From: Candidatus Treponema caballi
GTDB lineage: Bacteria; Spirochaetota; Spirochaetia; Treponematales; Treponemataceae
Reading direction: 5' to 3'
Length of the DNA stretch: 64,000 nucleotides
NCBI GenBank assembly: GCA_018066285.1
Contig: JAGHRS010000006.1
Coordinates: forward strand, 1 to 64,000
This document shows positions 63,116-64,000 of the stretch, piece after piece. Within the stretch, counting starts at the first letter, position 1. The number at the start of each line of letters is the position of its first letter. Below the pieces are notes generated by a model, which was not told the origin of the DNA, made no database searches, and worked only from the letters and a program-made list of their open reading frames with translations. The position numbers and the translations under genes were made by a program.

Positions 63116-64000
63116 TTATCGTTTACCTCGCTGAAAATAAGCTTTGCTATTGTTTCTGCAGGTTTTGCATCCGGCATTATTGATCTGGAAGCTTTTCCTG
63201 CTTTTTCTCTTGCTTCACAATTACTGAACTTTTCAAGAGCAGAACGTAATCCATCTTCATCTGCAGGAGCGGTGACGTTTCCGTCGCCGTCACGGCCACC
63301 AAGAACTATTGCAGCATCTTTTGAAGCAAACAGTGCAGCATTGTCCACCTGGTCACCGCGCGTTCCTGAGCCTGAAAGAGGAATCAGGATTAGCGGCTTT
63401 GCTGACACTGACGCTTCCCACAGGAAGTTCGCGCCCGCACGTGAAAGAACGACATCAGCAGCTTTTAAGACATCAGGCATTTCTGCATAAATGAAAGCGT
63501 ACGGGTAATAATCTTCATGATAGCCCTTCTCCATCATTTCAGGATGCTCTTCTGCCCACAGCGCACCAGTCTGATGTACAACCTTCCAGCTTTTACAGAG
63601 CCAGTCGAGGTTTTCTGTAACCAGGGTATTTATCTGCTGGGCACCAAGACTTCCGCCTGCAACAAGCAGAAGCGGTTTCTCACCAGCTTCAGGAATGCTG
63701 TTGAATCCAAGGAATTCGCGGCCTTTTGCTGCGTCTGCGCTATAGAACACAGGACGAACAGGGTTTCCGGTTACGACAACGTTCTTTCTCTTATCCTCGG
63801 AAAAGAATGATGGCGTTTTATCAAATGAAACGAGCACTTTCCGGGCACTTTTTGCATTCAGCCGCGTTGCAAGACCGGGCGACACATCGCATTCATGTGT
63901 GAAAACCGGAATATGCAGAAGCCGCGCTGCAATACAGGGAGGAACACTGACGAATCCGCCTTTTGAAAAGAGGAACACAGGCTTTTCTTTTAACAGGATG
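63112..64000 (-). CDS. murG: Lipid II synthase MurG (5' end beyond window)
   Basis: MurG transfers GlcNAc to lipid I, giving lipid II on the inner face of the membrane. The last 295 or so codons are visible and the frame runs open to the window edge; about 70-90 N-terminal residues lie outside. Motifs include FSKGGFVSVP, THECDVSPGLATRLN, VTGNPVR, the Gly-rich VAGGSLGAQQIN and DVVLSRAGANFLWEA. The GTG at 63976-63978 lies inside the domain and is not the true start. It is the most upstream visible gene of the chain that ends with the NtrC-like regulator. Confidence 0.93.
   Translation of the reverse strand, partial: ILLKEKPVFLFSKGGFVSVPPCIAARLLHIPVFTHECDVSPGLATRLNAKSARKVLVSFDKTPSFFSEDKRKNVVVTGNPVRPVFYSADAAKGREFLGFNSIPEAGEKPLLLVAGGSLGAQQINTLVTENLDWLCKSWKVVHQTGALWAEEHPEMMEKGYHEDYYPYAFIYAEMPDVLKAADVVLSRAGANFLWEASVSAKPLILIPLSGSGTRGDQVDNAALFASKDAAIVLGGRDGDGNVTAPADEDGLRSALEKFSNCEAREKAGKASRSIMPDAKPAETIAKLIFSEVNDK

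Overview
The window is a gene-dense chromosomal segment of a spirochaete, most likely a host-associated Treponema. This rests on a P83/100-family antigen gene, a V-type (not F-type) ATPase operon with a DUF2764 subunit, an Rnf-type operon beside an RluA-family gene, and the blocks rpoD-dnaG, ispG-TPR and murG-cvpA-holB-kinase-regulator, all of which I recognise as treponemal gene order. I see no phage, insertion sequence, integrase or CRISPR array, and no gene-free stretch longer than 300 bases.

Layout. 0-6.2 kb (minus): primary sigma factor, primase, MltG, a small conserved protein, an MBL hydrolase and a cysteine-cluster protein. 6.2-6.5 kb: a two-gene tRNA operon (Thr-TGT, Tyr-GTA) with its own promoter and terminator. 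6.5-8.8 kb: a divergent glycogen-synthase-like GT5, an AroH-type chorismate mutase and a small membrane protein. 9.7-13.7 kb: a GldA / fused GldF-GldG / DUF4340-type ABC operon. 13.8-19.1 kb: RNase Z, a nicotinamidase-like hydrolase, a FemAB-type transferase and MetG. 19.2-27.6 kb: a GH57-like protein without its catalytic residues, a six-gene Rnf-like operon, a 471-residue unknown membrane protein and a DUF212/PAP2-like protein. 27.6-35.8 kb: pseudouridine synthase, a P-loop/Asp23-type fusion, PcnB, a lipase-like hydrolase, RlmD-type methyltransferase, a beta-propeller protein and P83/100. 35.9-38.6 kb: canonical GlgA and an aminotransferase. 38.7-47.8 kb: a visibly AT-richer cell-envelope region with a WbaP-like sugar-phosphate transferase amid four putative outer-membrane beta-barrel proteins. 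47.8-57.3 kb: TPR protein, IspG and the V-ATPase operon. 57.4-64 kb: aldose epimerase, a J-like mini-protein, and the murG-cvpA-holB-kinase-NtrC-like chain, with murG cut by the window edge.

The most unusual item is the Rnf-like operon at 21.0-27.1 kb. All six subunits are present in the canonical C-D-G-E-A-B order, in frame, with every junction overlapping by 1 or 4 bases. Nevertheless the motifs that carry electrons through a normal Rnf complex are missing: the RnfC Gly-rich FMN/NADH site, the RnfG flavinylation motif, a clean RnfD flavinylation motif, the RnfB N-terminal Fe-S module, and three of the four membrane cysteines of RnfA/RnfE. Only ferredoxin-type clusters on RnfC and RnfB remain. 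A seventh gene, encoding an unknown membrane protein, overlaps rnfC. This looks like a conserved but repurposed Rnf-derived membrane complex.

A second recurring signal is that several genes (rnz, the nicotinamidase-like gene, metG, the RluA gene, the WbaP-like gene, the J-like gene) have a good -10 box only 6-9 bases before the start codon and no Shine-Dalgarno sequence, which suggests leaderless transcripts. The V-ATPase rotor subunit keeps the sodium-ligand pattern of the Enterococcus hirae enzyme, so sodium coupling is likely.
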